NCBI GenBank assembly: GCA_904501975.1
Contig: CAJGCZ010000084.1
Span: 1 to 5,498 of the forward strand
Direction: 5' to 3'
DNA: 5,498 nt
From: an uncultured Akkermansia sp.
Lineage (GTDB): Bacteria > Verrucomicrobiota > Verrucomicrobiia > Verrucomicrobiales > Akkermansiaceae
The notes under the pieces are model-generated. The model was not told where the DNA came from, ran no database searches, and saw only the letters and a list, made by a program, of their open reading frames with translations. The translations under genes and the position numbers were made by a program. Below, one piece after another: positions 1-5,498 of the stretch (positions within the stretch are counted from its first letter, which is position 1; each line of letters starts with the position of its first letter).

Positions 1-109
1 AATCATACTATCATTATAGTTATTTAATCCCCCATGGCAAGCAGTAAAATGAAATTATGCTAATTTTCTTTATTCCGAGGGCAAAAAATACCCCTACCCC
101 GGTTAAATC

Positions 110-139
110 TTGACGCCACGGCGGCGCTCATGGTAGAGT
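110..139 (+). promoter_or_regulatory. Candidate promoter for the CBM9/GH-like gene, possibly leaderless
   Basis: A TTGACG box at 110-115 is followed after 18 bases by TAGAGT at 134-139, which fits a TAnnnT-type -10 element. The start codon lies only six bases after the -10 box, so the expected transcription start falls on or next to the A of the ATG at 146. This agrees with the lack of a convincing Shine-Dalgarno sequence before that ATG. The match is by eye and the -10 is not a full consensus, so this is a moderate-to-weak call. Confidence 0.4.
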
Positions 140-145
140 GTCGGC

Positions 146-2209
146 ATGAAGAATTTGACGGGACTCACACTGGGCACCTGTCTGCTGGGCAACATTGCCA
201 TGGCCGACACCTTGCAACCGCCTACCTACGTATGCCAACGCACTACACAAGCCATCCTCATTGACGGCAAAGCCGACGAAGCCGATTGGAAGGCAGCCCG
301 CCCCCTCTCCCCCCTGCGCGATATCGAAGGCCCGGCCATTCCTGACCGCACCCAAATTCGCATGATGTGGGATGACTCCTACCTGTATGTCTATGCCGAC
401 ATGAAGGAAGAGAACCTTTGGGCCACGCTCACCGAGCGCGATTCCGTCATCTACCGCGACCCGGATTTTGAAGTATTCATCGACCCCGATGGTGATACAA
501 AAAATTATGTAGAGATCGAGATTAATGCCCTCAACACAGTGTGGGATCTCCTGCTGACAGAGCCCTACCGCAGCGGCAACTTGGCCTTACACGATTGGAA
601 TATTCCCGGCTTAAAGCATGCCGTAAACCTGCGCGGCACACTGAATAATCCGAATGATACAGATGACGGATGGAGTGTAGAAATGGCCATTCCTTGGGTC
701 AGCATCATTGGCCACAGCAACCACCCTCGCCGTGTTGAGGCTCCCTCAGCCAACACCACGCTGCGCATGAACTTTTCTCAGGTCAACTGGCAGGTGCAAG
801 CAGATGCCGCTGCCCCCTGTGGTTACAGTAAAAAAACAAACAAGAGCGGTGTTACCCTGCCGGAGAGCAACCACGTGTGGGCCCCCACGGGAGAAATCAA
901 CATACACATGCCCGAGCATTGGGGGTATGTGCGTTTGAGCAGTGCCCCCGTCGGCACTTGGGAAACGCAGCCGGTGCCGCCCTCTCACGCCGTTGAACAA
1001 AAGCTCTTTGCTTATTACAACCAACAATTAGCCTACCGCAACCAACACGGGCATTTCAATACCGCTGCAAGCGCTGTGACGGAGGGCGTCTCCGCCCCTA
1101 TCCTCACGCACGATTTCTTTAAGGCTACGGCTACCGTAGAGCGCACGGGCGAATGTATTTCTCTGGATAGCAATGCCACACTCACCCGCACCCCGGCTAC
1201 GCGTCATATTCCCCTTGTTTACCTCTGGGTGCATGGTAATAACCACCCCGGTGATACCGTCTTCTGGGACAAGGAGTTCCGCAACTATGCTGCTGCCGGA
1301 GTCAATGTTCTCATCATCGGCGGAACCGCAGAGCAAATTGCAGCCCTCACGCCCTTAGCCGCAGAGCACGGCATGCAGGTTTATGCTTGGTTGTGGGCCG
1401 TCAATCGCCCCGGAGATGAAGTTGCCCTGCAACACCCCGACTGGTACGCGGTCAACCGACACGGCAAATCCTGCCACGCCCCGCAAGACCGACCCTTTGT
1501 GGAGTATTACCAATTTCTCTGCCCCAACTCCACCGAGGCTCGCGCCCATTTGTTGACCGAGGTCGATAAACTGGCTGCACTGCCCGGCATTATCGGGATT
1601 CAGCTAGACTACATGCGCCTGCCCGATGTTATCCTGCCCCGTGGTCTTTGGGAAAACTACGGGCTTGATATGAGCCGAGAACTGCCGGAGTATGATTACT
1701 GCTATTGCGAGCGCTGCCAACAACTCTTCCGCCAACAATATGGTAGGCACCCCCACGCAGAAGCAGACACCGATGCCGACTGGCGAGAATTCCGCCTGCA
1801 AAGCGTGGCTGATTATGCAAATACACTTATTGAGCGTATCCACAGCCACAACCTTCTTGCCGCCAGTGCCGTGTTCCCCACTCCGCAAATAGCCTCGCAG
1901 CTGGTGCGCCAGGATTGGAGCAGATTCCATATCGATTTGGCTCTCCCCATGGTGTACTACTCCTTCTACAACGAAACACCCGCATGGTCTGCCAACTGCA
2001 CCGCACAGGCAACGGTGGAAACGCAAGGGCGCATTCCGTTAGCCCCCGGCCTGCACCTTCCGGACACCACGGCCGAGCTCTTCCCCGCCGAGCTCTCCCG
2101 CCTGCATGCCGTCTCTCCCGCCGGTATCGGCATCTTTTGTGATGACCTTTTTACCCCCGCCCTGCAGCAAGCTCTACGACTGTGGCTGGATAAACAAATG
2201 AATAAGTAA
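146..2209 (+). CDS. Secreted CBM9-like / GHL10-type glycoside hydrolase-like protein
   Basis: This 687-residue protein is probably exported and acts on, or binds, polysaccharide outside the cytoplasm; the substrate is unknown. Residues 1-20 look like a signal peptide: a Lys near the N-terminus, a hydrophobic stretch, then an AMA site before Asp21. There is no lipobox, so it is not an obvious lipoprotein. Residues about 30-265 resemble the carbohydrate-binding family 9-like module: IDGKADEADW at 39-48, the FIDPDGDTKNYVEIEIN block at 111-127, NTVWDLLL at 130-137, GWSVEMAIPW at 175-184 and INIHMPEHWGYV at 251-262. Residues about 350-680 resemble the TIM-barrel GHL10-type (putative glycoside hydrolase) family. 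This part includes a barrel-strand motif IGIQLDYMRLPD at 483-494, whose Asp488 is a candidate active-site acid, and a CYCERC cysteine cluster at 519-524. The ATG at 146 is chosen because it puts the signal peptide first; no good Shine-Dalgarno precedes it. The gene is monocistronic, with a strong terminator just after its stop. The domain calls are from remembered family motifs. That it is enzymatically active is inference. Confidence 0.87.
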   Translation: MKNLTGLTLGTCLLGNIAMADTLQPPTYVCQRTTQAILIDGKADEADWKAARPLSPLRDIEGPAIPDRTQIRMMWDDSYLYVYADMKEENLWATLTERDSVIYRDPDFEVFIDPDGDTKNYVEIEINALNTVWDLLLTEPYRSGNLALHDWNIPGLKHAVNLRGTLNNPNDTDDGWSVEMAIPWVSIIGHSNHPRRVEAPSANTTLRMNFSQVNWQVQADAAAPCGYSKKTNKSGVTLPESNHVWAPTGEINIHMPEHWGYVRLSSAPVGTWETQPVPPSHAVEQKLFAYYNQQLAYRNQHGHFNTAASAVTEGVSAPILTHDFFKATATVERTGECISLDSNATLTRTPATRHIPLVYLWVHGNNHPGDTVFWDKEFRNYAAAGVNVLIIGGTAEQIAALTPLAAEHGMQVYAWLWAVNRPGDEVALQHPDWYAVNRHGKSCHAPQDRPFVEYYQFLCPNSTEARAHLLTEVDKLAALPGIIGIQLDYMRLPDVILPRGLWENYGLDMSRELPEYDYCYCERCQQLFRQQYGRHPHAEADTDADWREFRLQSVADYANTLIERIHSHNLLAASAVFPTPQIASQLVRQDWSRFHIDLALPMVYYSFYNETPAWSANCTAQATVETQGRIPLAPGLHLPDTTAELFPAELSRLHAVSPAGIGIFCDDLFTPALQQALRLWLDKQMNK

Positions 2210-2230
2210 AGGTCTCCGCCATTTTCACCA

Positions 2231-2265
2231 CACCCGCCCCAAACAGGGCGGGTGATTTTCTTTCT
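2231..2265 (+). terminator. Rho-independent terminator after the CBM9/GH-like gene
   Basis: A perfect 9-bp GC-rich stem (CACCCGCCC at 2231-2239, GGGCGGGTG at 2246-2254) encloses a six-base loop and is followed by a T-rich tail, ATTTTCTTTCT. It starts 21 bases after the stop codon at 2209. This is a textbook intrinsic terminator and implies that the next gene has its own promoter. Confidence 0.9.
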
Positions 2266-2325
2266 GCACCCATAGCCCTAGGCTTCTTCAATAATGAGAC
2301 TTTAGCTGCACTCCTTGCTAACAAT

Positions 2326-2355
2326 TTGAAAATTAGATTGCTGCAACGATATATA
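2326..2355 (+). promoter_or_regulatory. Candidate promoter for the AP2-like gene
   Basis: TTGAAA at 2326-2331 is followed after 18 bases by TATATA at 2350-2355, inside an AT run. The predicted start near 2362 would give a leader of about 60 bases. An imperfect dyad, CAATTT (2322-2327) and AGATTG (2335-2340), overlaps the -35 region and could be an operator, but it is short and includes one mismatch. The upstream terminator at 2231-2265 makes a promoter somewhere in 2266-2420 necessary. The exact boxes are uncertain. Confidence 0.4.
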
Positions 2356-2375
2356 TCTGGCATTCTTTGCTGCGT

Positions 2376-2420
2376 GCGAGGCAGAACCTCGCCAAACGAC
2401 AACAAACAACAAACACAACC
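2376..2420 (+). promoter_or_regulatory. SD-less leader of the AP2-like gene: small hairpin plus C/A-only tract
   Basis: A 6-bp stem (GCGAGG at 2376-2381, CCTCGC at 2387-2392) with loop CAGAA is followed by a tract from 2393 to the start codon made almost wholly of A and C, with a single G. There is no Shine-Dalgarno sequence before the ATG at 2421. Such an unstructured A/C-rich leader could favour ribosome entry without an anti-SD contact. The composition and hairpin are seen directly; the role is inference. Confidence 0.4.
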
Positions 2421-2699
2421 ATGACCCAACGTAACATTACCCGCTATACATACGAGACCACTTCCTTCCAAGGATGGAGATTGAGCATCTGCCGCAAGTG
2501 GAATCAGTTCACCAAATATTTTTCCGACCGCCAGTACGGCAGCGAGGAAGCCGCTTTCCAGGCAGCTCTGGAAATGCGCGACCGGATTTACGATGCGCTG
2601 CGCAAAACCCCGGATGACCCACGCGCCGTCTTTGAGCGTTTTAAGAACGGTGATGAAGAAGAAACAGCCATACCTGCCACAGCGGCTGTCAGCAAATAA
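2421..2699 (+). CDS. Small AP2/ERF-like domain protein, putative DNA-binding
   Basis: This is a 92-residue protein made mainly of one AP2-like fold. Residues 17-36 (GWRLSI, then RKWNQFTKYFSD) match the three-stranded sheet that contacts DNA in AP2/ERF domains. YGSEEAAFQAALEMRDRI at 39-56 matches the packing helix, including the usual 'YGG.EeAl.aA..yRD' pattern of bacterial AP2 proteins. The N-terminus is basic and polar, and the last 20 or so residues are acidic then low-complexity, probably disordered. No HNH nuclease or integrase domain is attached, unlike many phage and homing-endonuclease AP2 proteins, so a stand-alone DNA-binding or regulatory role is more likely; this is inference. The ATG at 2421 is preferred over an in-frame TTG at 2367, because the extra 18 residues would be encoded by the leader hairpin and A/C tract and match nothing in the family. 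The gene is transcribed convergently with the phage-type gene and probably has its own promoter. Targets are unknown. Confidence 0.8.
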   Translation: MTQRNITRYTYETTSFQGWRLSICRKWNQFTKYFSDRQYGSEEAAFQAALEMRDRIYDALRKTPDDPRAVFERFKNGDEEETAIPATAAVSK

Positions 2700-2724
2700 C
2701 ACCCGACAACAAAAACTTTTTACC

Positions 2725-2765
2725 GCAGAGCGGGAGCCTCCAAGCTCCCGCTCTGCTCTCTTTTT
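2725..2765. terminator. Bidirectional intrinsic terminator between convergent genes
   Basis: A perfect 13-bp stem (2725-2737 and 2744-2756, core CAGAGCGGGAGC) has a six-base loop. On the plus strand it is followed by TCTCTTTTTATTT, ending transcription of the AP2-like gene 26 bases after its stop. On the minus strand it follows the stop of the phage-type gene (2764-2766) by seven bases, and the bases beyond it read GGTAAAAAGTTTTTG, also T-rich. One hairpin therefore serves both genes. Confidence 0.9.
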
Positions 2766-5244
2766 ATTTGCCGTGAAAATCAAACTCAATGCTGAGAGAA
2801 AGCAGGCAAAAATCATGCCGCCCATCCACAGCCAAACAAAAGCCCTGCCCCACACTCGGAATCGGCATTTGAGACACGCGGATGGAACCGGTATAACACT
2901 CCGGTAACAGGGAAAGCTGAAGTTCAAAGTGCTCCCAATCCTCTGCGCAAGAGGCTTTATAGAAAAACTCCGGGTAGCTCTCCAGCAAGCGTAAGCGCAC
3001 CCTACCTTCCTGCCGTACAGAATTAAAGGAACGCTCGTTTTCGTAGGGCATGGTCTGCAAGGTGGAACGGTACACCGCCCCTACACAAACCGGGCTTGTG
3101 CCGGTATACGTAAACCTACCATCCGGTGGCAGTAGGATGCGCCGGGCGCTCTCCGGTTCCGCGCTCGCATACACCACCACTTCCGTACCACCCAAATGCG
3201 GAGCGTGGTAGAAAGAATCTGAACCGGGCTCCAATGTACACACGCCATCCAAATAGCCTGCATCTGCCGCAGCACACTCAATGGAGACAAAACCGGAAGC
3301 GCGGCACTTTAACACCAACCACATTTCATCTTCTCTCCCGGTAGCAGATGACAACGCAGCCAAGTGAAGCACCTCTCGCCCCGGGAACTCCACCCGCTGC
3401 CAAGCCGTCACATTCTGCTCAGCATTGAGGGTTAGCACAGCGAGGCTGCCATCCATCATCAGCACCCACACACGTGCAGCCTCTCCACGCTGCACCACCC
3501 ATTCCTTCACGCCCGAATGAAACAAATGCTCCGCCAGCAAGCTCGTATCGGTCGAGGTATAGCCATCGGCCTCCAACTTATACGAAAGCTCACGCAACCG
3601 CTTGCCGCCGCGTTGCACATAAAGCACCGTATTTTCCAGCCCCTTAGCCGGCATATCGGCACTGCCTACTGAGGAATGGCGCTGAAAAGCAGCATTAGTA
3701 CTCGATAATACCGCACCATCCGCAGCCGACAACGCCCATTCACTCTCCGTACTACCAACCAGCAGATTGCGAGAAGGCAAAATCCAGCATATTTTACTTT
3801 GATTGTCTGTCGCTAAACTCAGGTGCAAAGCATCATCTGCCAAAGAGCCTACACGAAAGTTGCGATAATCACCCACGGCACTGGCCAATAGGGTGGTCGG
3901 TAAGCCGCGTATACCGCCCAACCAAAGGCGGTCTTGGTAGACCCCGGAGAAGGTCGGATACCCGTTCCTAGAGCCGAATGCCCCAAAACTCCAGCGCCGT
4001 GTGCGGTAACTGCTGCAAGGCTCCGCATAAAAGGAGCGAAGCGAGGCGCGCACTTTTCGTTCATTGATGAACTGAACAATATCCCAGCGATATTCTCGCA
4101 TCCCTCCGCCGGTACGGAAATATATATGCGCCCCCAACTGCTCGGAGGCGGCCGCGCGGCACACCAACACCATGCGGCAAGGCTCACTCTCCGAACCGGA
4201 AATTGCCCAATTCTTACGCTCGGAGTAAGAGGTTTGGTCTATCGTGCGAATCACACTCCACTGCCAATTAGAGCAGTTGGTATGCGTGCTGACGGTGTCG
4301 TAGCTACGCCACAGCTCCCAAATGGCATTCCATTCTCCGTTTGTGCGCACTTCCCAATCGCCACATACCTCATAAGGCATGTTGTCTGCATCGGTGCGCA
4401 TTACGCCGGGCAAAAATACATCCGGATAATCTGCGGCAGAGGTGCCCCCATTGAATAAAGTGGGCTCGTACCCTTTCACCGCGGTATAGTAGTAATAGAG
4501 TTTCGCGTCGGCATCATGCTCGCGGCAGATGGTTCCGTACGGCACTATATTGGATGATAAATCAGGCGTATCAATCGCCTTAAAACTGAAAGATTGATTC
4601 AAAAACAGCGTTCTGGGTGCCACGCTCATCTCGGTGAGCAGAGTTTCCCTATTAACCATCTCCGGAGTAAACGCCGGTGCCGGGTACTTGCTTTCTATTG
4701 TGGCATAAGAACCATCAGCAGTCACCTGCACACGCAATTCGGACTCCTGCTGCAAATAGGTTTCACGAGGAAATGGATCCGGTTCCAGCGGAACACACTT
4801 CCACTCCGTGTCTGCATAGCGCTCTAAACGGTAGGGTGGCAGATATGGCGAGGTGACGTAAAGCACATCGTTAATTTGCGTCGCTCTCAAGGCGGCTAGC
4901 TCTTCACAACTTGTCCACGGCGTAGCGAGCTCGTATACCGTACCATCGTCTCCACGTAAAAGCGCTCGATTGCGGTACACGCGCATTTTTCCGGGAAACA
5001 ATTCCAGCATCAGCGCATCGCTCTCAGAGTAGCAGAAAGGCAGTAAACGCACGCCCCCGCCCTGCTCTGCGGCTTCGCCCACATACTCGGTGCCATGGCG
5101 GCGTTTAATCCCTCCATAGGGTAATACATCAAAATTGCTCAGCAACGCCGCTCCACGGCGATATGCCTGCAAATCAAATCGAGTAGACAGCCATGGAGTC
5201 AATTCTCCCGCTGTAAAACCGGTAATATATTGTACATCTTGCAT
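2764..5244 (-). CDS. Tailed-phage nozzle/tail-hub-type structural protein ('E1 FCCH' family label)
   Basis: This 826-residue protein belongs to a widespread prophage structural family found in short-tailed and related phages, probably a tail nozzle/tubular or hub component of the virion. Automatic pipelines often name it 'ubiquitin-activating E1 FCCH domain-containing protein', which is not its function. The family landmarks run in order. FTAGELTPWLSTRFDL at 10-25 and LPYGGIKRRHGTEYV at 41-55 form the N-terminal signature, followed by RLLPFCYSESDALMLEL at 66-82. The CGDWEVRTNGEWNAIWEL region at 294-311 leads to NWAISGSESEPC at 345-356. NGYPTFSGVYQDRLWLGG at 427-444 and SAVGDYRNF at 455-463 are the most diagnostic, with STESEWAL at 498-505. 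YTGSI at 784-788 and a final hydrophobic strand match the usual C-terminus. All the landmarks are present in frame with no stop, so it looks full length and not decayed. There is no signal peptide or membrane segment. A strong Shine-Dalgarno sequence supports the ATG at 5242-5244. Unusually, no other phage gene is visible beside it: a 5S rRNA gene lies upstream and a cellular-looking AP2 gene downstream. Family assignment is firm; the exact tail position is inference. Confidence 0.88.
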   Translation of the reverse strand: MQDVQYITGFTAGELTPWLSTRFDLQAYRRGAALLSNFDVLPYGGIKRRHGTEYVGEAAEQGGGVRLLPFCYSESDALMLELFPGKMRVYRNRALLRGDDGTVYELATPWTSCEELAALRATQINDVLYVTSPYLPPYRLERYADTEWKCVPLEPDPFPRETYLQQESELRVQVTADGSYATIESKYPAPAFTPEMVNRETLLTEMSVAPRTLFLNQSFSFKAIDTPDLSSNIVPYGTICREHDADAKLYYYYTAVKGYEPTLFNGGTSAADYPDVFLPGVMRTDADNMPYEVCGDWEVRTNGEWNAIWELWRSYDTVSTHTNCSNWQWSVIRTIDQTSYSERKNWAISGSESEPCRMVLVCRAAASEQLGAHIYFRTGGGMREYRWDIVQFINERKVRASLRSFYAEPCSSYRTRRWSFGAFGSRNGYPTFSGVYQDRLWLGGIRGLPTTLLASAVGDYRNFRVGSLADDALHLSLATDNQSKICWILPSRNLLVGSTESEWALSAADGAVLSSTNAAFQRHSSVGSADMPAKGLENTVLYVQRGGKRLRELSYKLEADGYTSTDTSLLAEHLFHSGVKEWVVQRGEAARVWVLMMDGSLAVLTLNAEQNVTAWQRVEFPGREVLHLAALSSATGREDEMWLVLKCRASGFVSIECAAADAGYLDGVCTLEPGSDSFYHAPHLGGTEVVVYASAEPESARRILLPPDGRFTYTGTSPVCVGAVYRSTLQTMPYENERSFNSVRQEGRVRLRLLESYPEFFYKASCAEDWEHFELQLSLLPECYTGSIRVSQMPIPSVGQGFCLAVDGRHDFCLLSLSIEFDFHGK

Positions 5245-5246
5245 AG

Positions 5247-5254
5247 CCTCCCTT
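5247..5254 (-). promoter_or_regulatory. Ribosome-binding site of the phage-type gene
   Basis: Read on the minus strand, AAGGGAGG lies two bases before the ATG at 5242-5244. The GGAGG core is close to the start codon, while the AAGG part gives a more usual spacing of six. It fixes this start and is the only strong Shine-Dalgarno sequence in the window; the other two genes have none that is clear. Confidence 0.75.
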
Positions 5255-5411
5255 CATACCACACTTTAACCACCTCTGCACTATTTCTCTACCTTCCGCA
5301 ACCACTTTTCATCAGTTTCGCAACCTTCCCACTCCCCGCCGCTGCGCGCAGCGCAGTGGCGCTATCTTCCACTTCCAACATCCAAAATTCAAAATCAAAC
5401 TTCAAATGGAA
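5255..5411. other. Intergenic region between the phage-type gene and the rrn terminator
   Basis: No gene is visible here. It holds a GC-rich palindrome (CGCTGCGCGCAGCG, 5340-5353) that can also fold as a 9-bp stem, 5338-5346 with 5352-5360, including one G:T pair. Next to it is a low-complexity stretch of degenerate TTCCA/TTCAAA units (5366-5411), with near-inverted ends at 5365-5374 and 5404-5413. I see no convincing promoter for the minus-strand gene, which must start here or depend on readthrough from the rRNA operon. Confidence 0.5.
5340..5353. repeat. Perfect 14-bp GC-rich palindrome
   Basis: CGCTGCGCGCAGCG reads the same on both strands. With flanking bases, 5338-5360 can form a longer stem-loop. 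No T-tract follows in either direction, so it is not a typical intrinsic terminator. It could be a protein-binding site, a dispersed intergenic element or chance in a GC-rich patch. Confidence 0.5.
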
Positions 5412-5443
5412 GAACCCCGCAAACCTTTCGGTTTGCGGGGTTC
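5402..5443 (-). terminator. rRNA operon terminator
   Basis: A perfect 14-bp stem (5430-5443 and 5412-5425, arms GAACCCCGCAAACC / GGTTTGCGGGGTTC) closes a GAAA tetraloop when read on the minus strand. It begins a few bases after the 3' end of the 5S rRNA and is followed by TTCCATTTGAAG, moderately T-rich. Its position and stability fit the terminator of the rrn operon and should insulate the phage-type gene from rRNA transcription. Confidence 0.85.
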
Positions 5444-5447
5444 ATGA

Positions 5448-5498
5448 GCCCTGGCGGCTATCTACTCTCGCGGGACCTATCGTCCGACTACCATCGAC
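5448..5498 (-). rRNA. rrf: 5S ribosomal RNA, 3' part (cut by the window edge)
   Basis: The minus strand reads GTCGATGGTAGT at the edge, then a short helix GGAC/GTCC, then GCGAGAGTAG and a closing GCCGCCAGGG. This is the order of helix IV, loop E and helix I in the last 50 or so bases of bacterial 5S rRNA (compare the conserved CGATGGTAGT and GAGAGTAG blocks). The 5' half and the rest of the operon lie outside the window. The exact 3' end is set by comparison and may be off by a few bases. Confidence 0.9.

Noticed and set aside
75..100. Possible terminator (AGGG, A-rich loop, CCCT) upstream of the first gene
   Set aside because: Only three or four base pairs and no T-tract; not stable enough to call.
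157..190. Lipoprotein signal for the CBM9/GH-like protein (LGTC at residues 9-12)
   Set aside because: The residue before Cys is Thr and the site falls inside the hydrophobic core; an ordinary signal peptidase I site at AMA fits better.
1604..2026. 140-codon minus-strand open frame antisense to the CBM9/GH-like gene
   Set aside because: No motif or start signal, and fully covered by the conserved barrel-coding region on the other strand.
2367..2420. In-frame TTG start that would add 18 residues to the AP2-like protein
   Set aside because: The extension is encoded by the leader hairpin and A/C tract, has no SD and has no family match; the ATG at 2421 is the better start.
2151..2927. 258-codon open frame on the minus strand
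   Set aside because: It spans two convergent gene ends, two terminator hairpins and the antisense of the AP2-like gene, with no recognisable domain; a chance shadow frame.
3934..4458. 174-codon plus-strand open frame inside the phage-type gene
   Set aside because: It lies entirely antisense to a gene with strong family landmarks and has low-complexity, Ala/Arg/Pro-rich content without a motif.
1..5498. CRISPR array, tRNA gene or transposase
   Set aside because: No regularly spaced repeats, no cloverleaf-like segment and no transposase or integrase motif were seen on either strand.

Overview
The window looks like chromosomal DNA from a bacterium of moderate G+C content. The best guess is a gut-type member of the Verrucomicrobiota (Akkermansia-like) or a relative in the PVC group. 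This rests on indirect hints: a secreted CBM9-like/glycosidase-like protein, a stand-alone bacterial AP2-domain protein, and two of three genes without a clear Shine-Dalgarno sequence. No taxonomic marker in the window is decisive. The partial 5S rRNA at the right edge is bacterial, but I cannot place it to a phylum by eye.

Layout, left to right. Positions 1-145 are an AT-rich intergenic stretch ending in a possible promoter that would start the mRNA at the start codon itself. Positions 146-2209 (+) encode a 687-aa exported protein with an N-terminal CBM9-like module and a C-terminal TIM-barrel glycoside-hydrolase-like module (GHL10 type). A strong rho-independent terminator follows at 2231-2265. 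Positions 2266-2420 hold a candidate promoter and an unusual leader, with a small hairpin followed by a purine/C-rich tract lacking G and T. Positions 2421-2699 (+) encode a 92-aa AP2/ERF-like protein. A long hairpin at 2725-2756, usable in both directions, separates it from the convergent minus-strand gene at 2764-5244. That gene encodes an 826-aa tailed-phage structural protein of the nozzle/tail-hub type, often auto-labelled 'E1 FCCH domain' protein. Upstream of it (5245-5411) is a low-complexity intergenic stretch with a GC-rich palindrome. Then come the terminator hairpin of an rRNA operon (5412-5443) and the 3' end of a minus-strand 5S rRNA gene that runs off the window.

The genes do not form one operon or an obvious pathway. 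The secreted protein probably acts on glycans outside the cytoplasm and has its own terminator. The most striking point is that an apparently intact, full-length phage tail gene stands alone. It lies directly downstream of a ribosomal RNA operon, with no phage gene on either side inside the window, and it carries a strong ribosome-binding site that its neighbours lack. It could be a domesticated or decaying phage gene, the end of a prophage inserted near rrn, or an assembly join at the rRNA repeat. The sequence alone does not decide between these.
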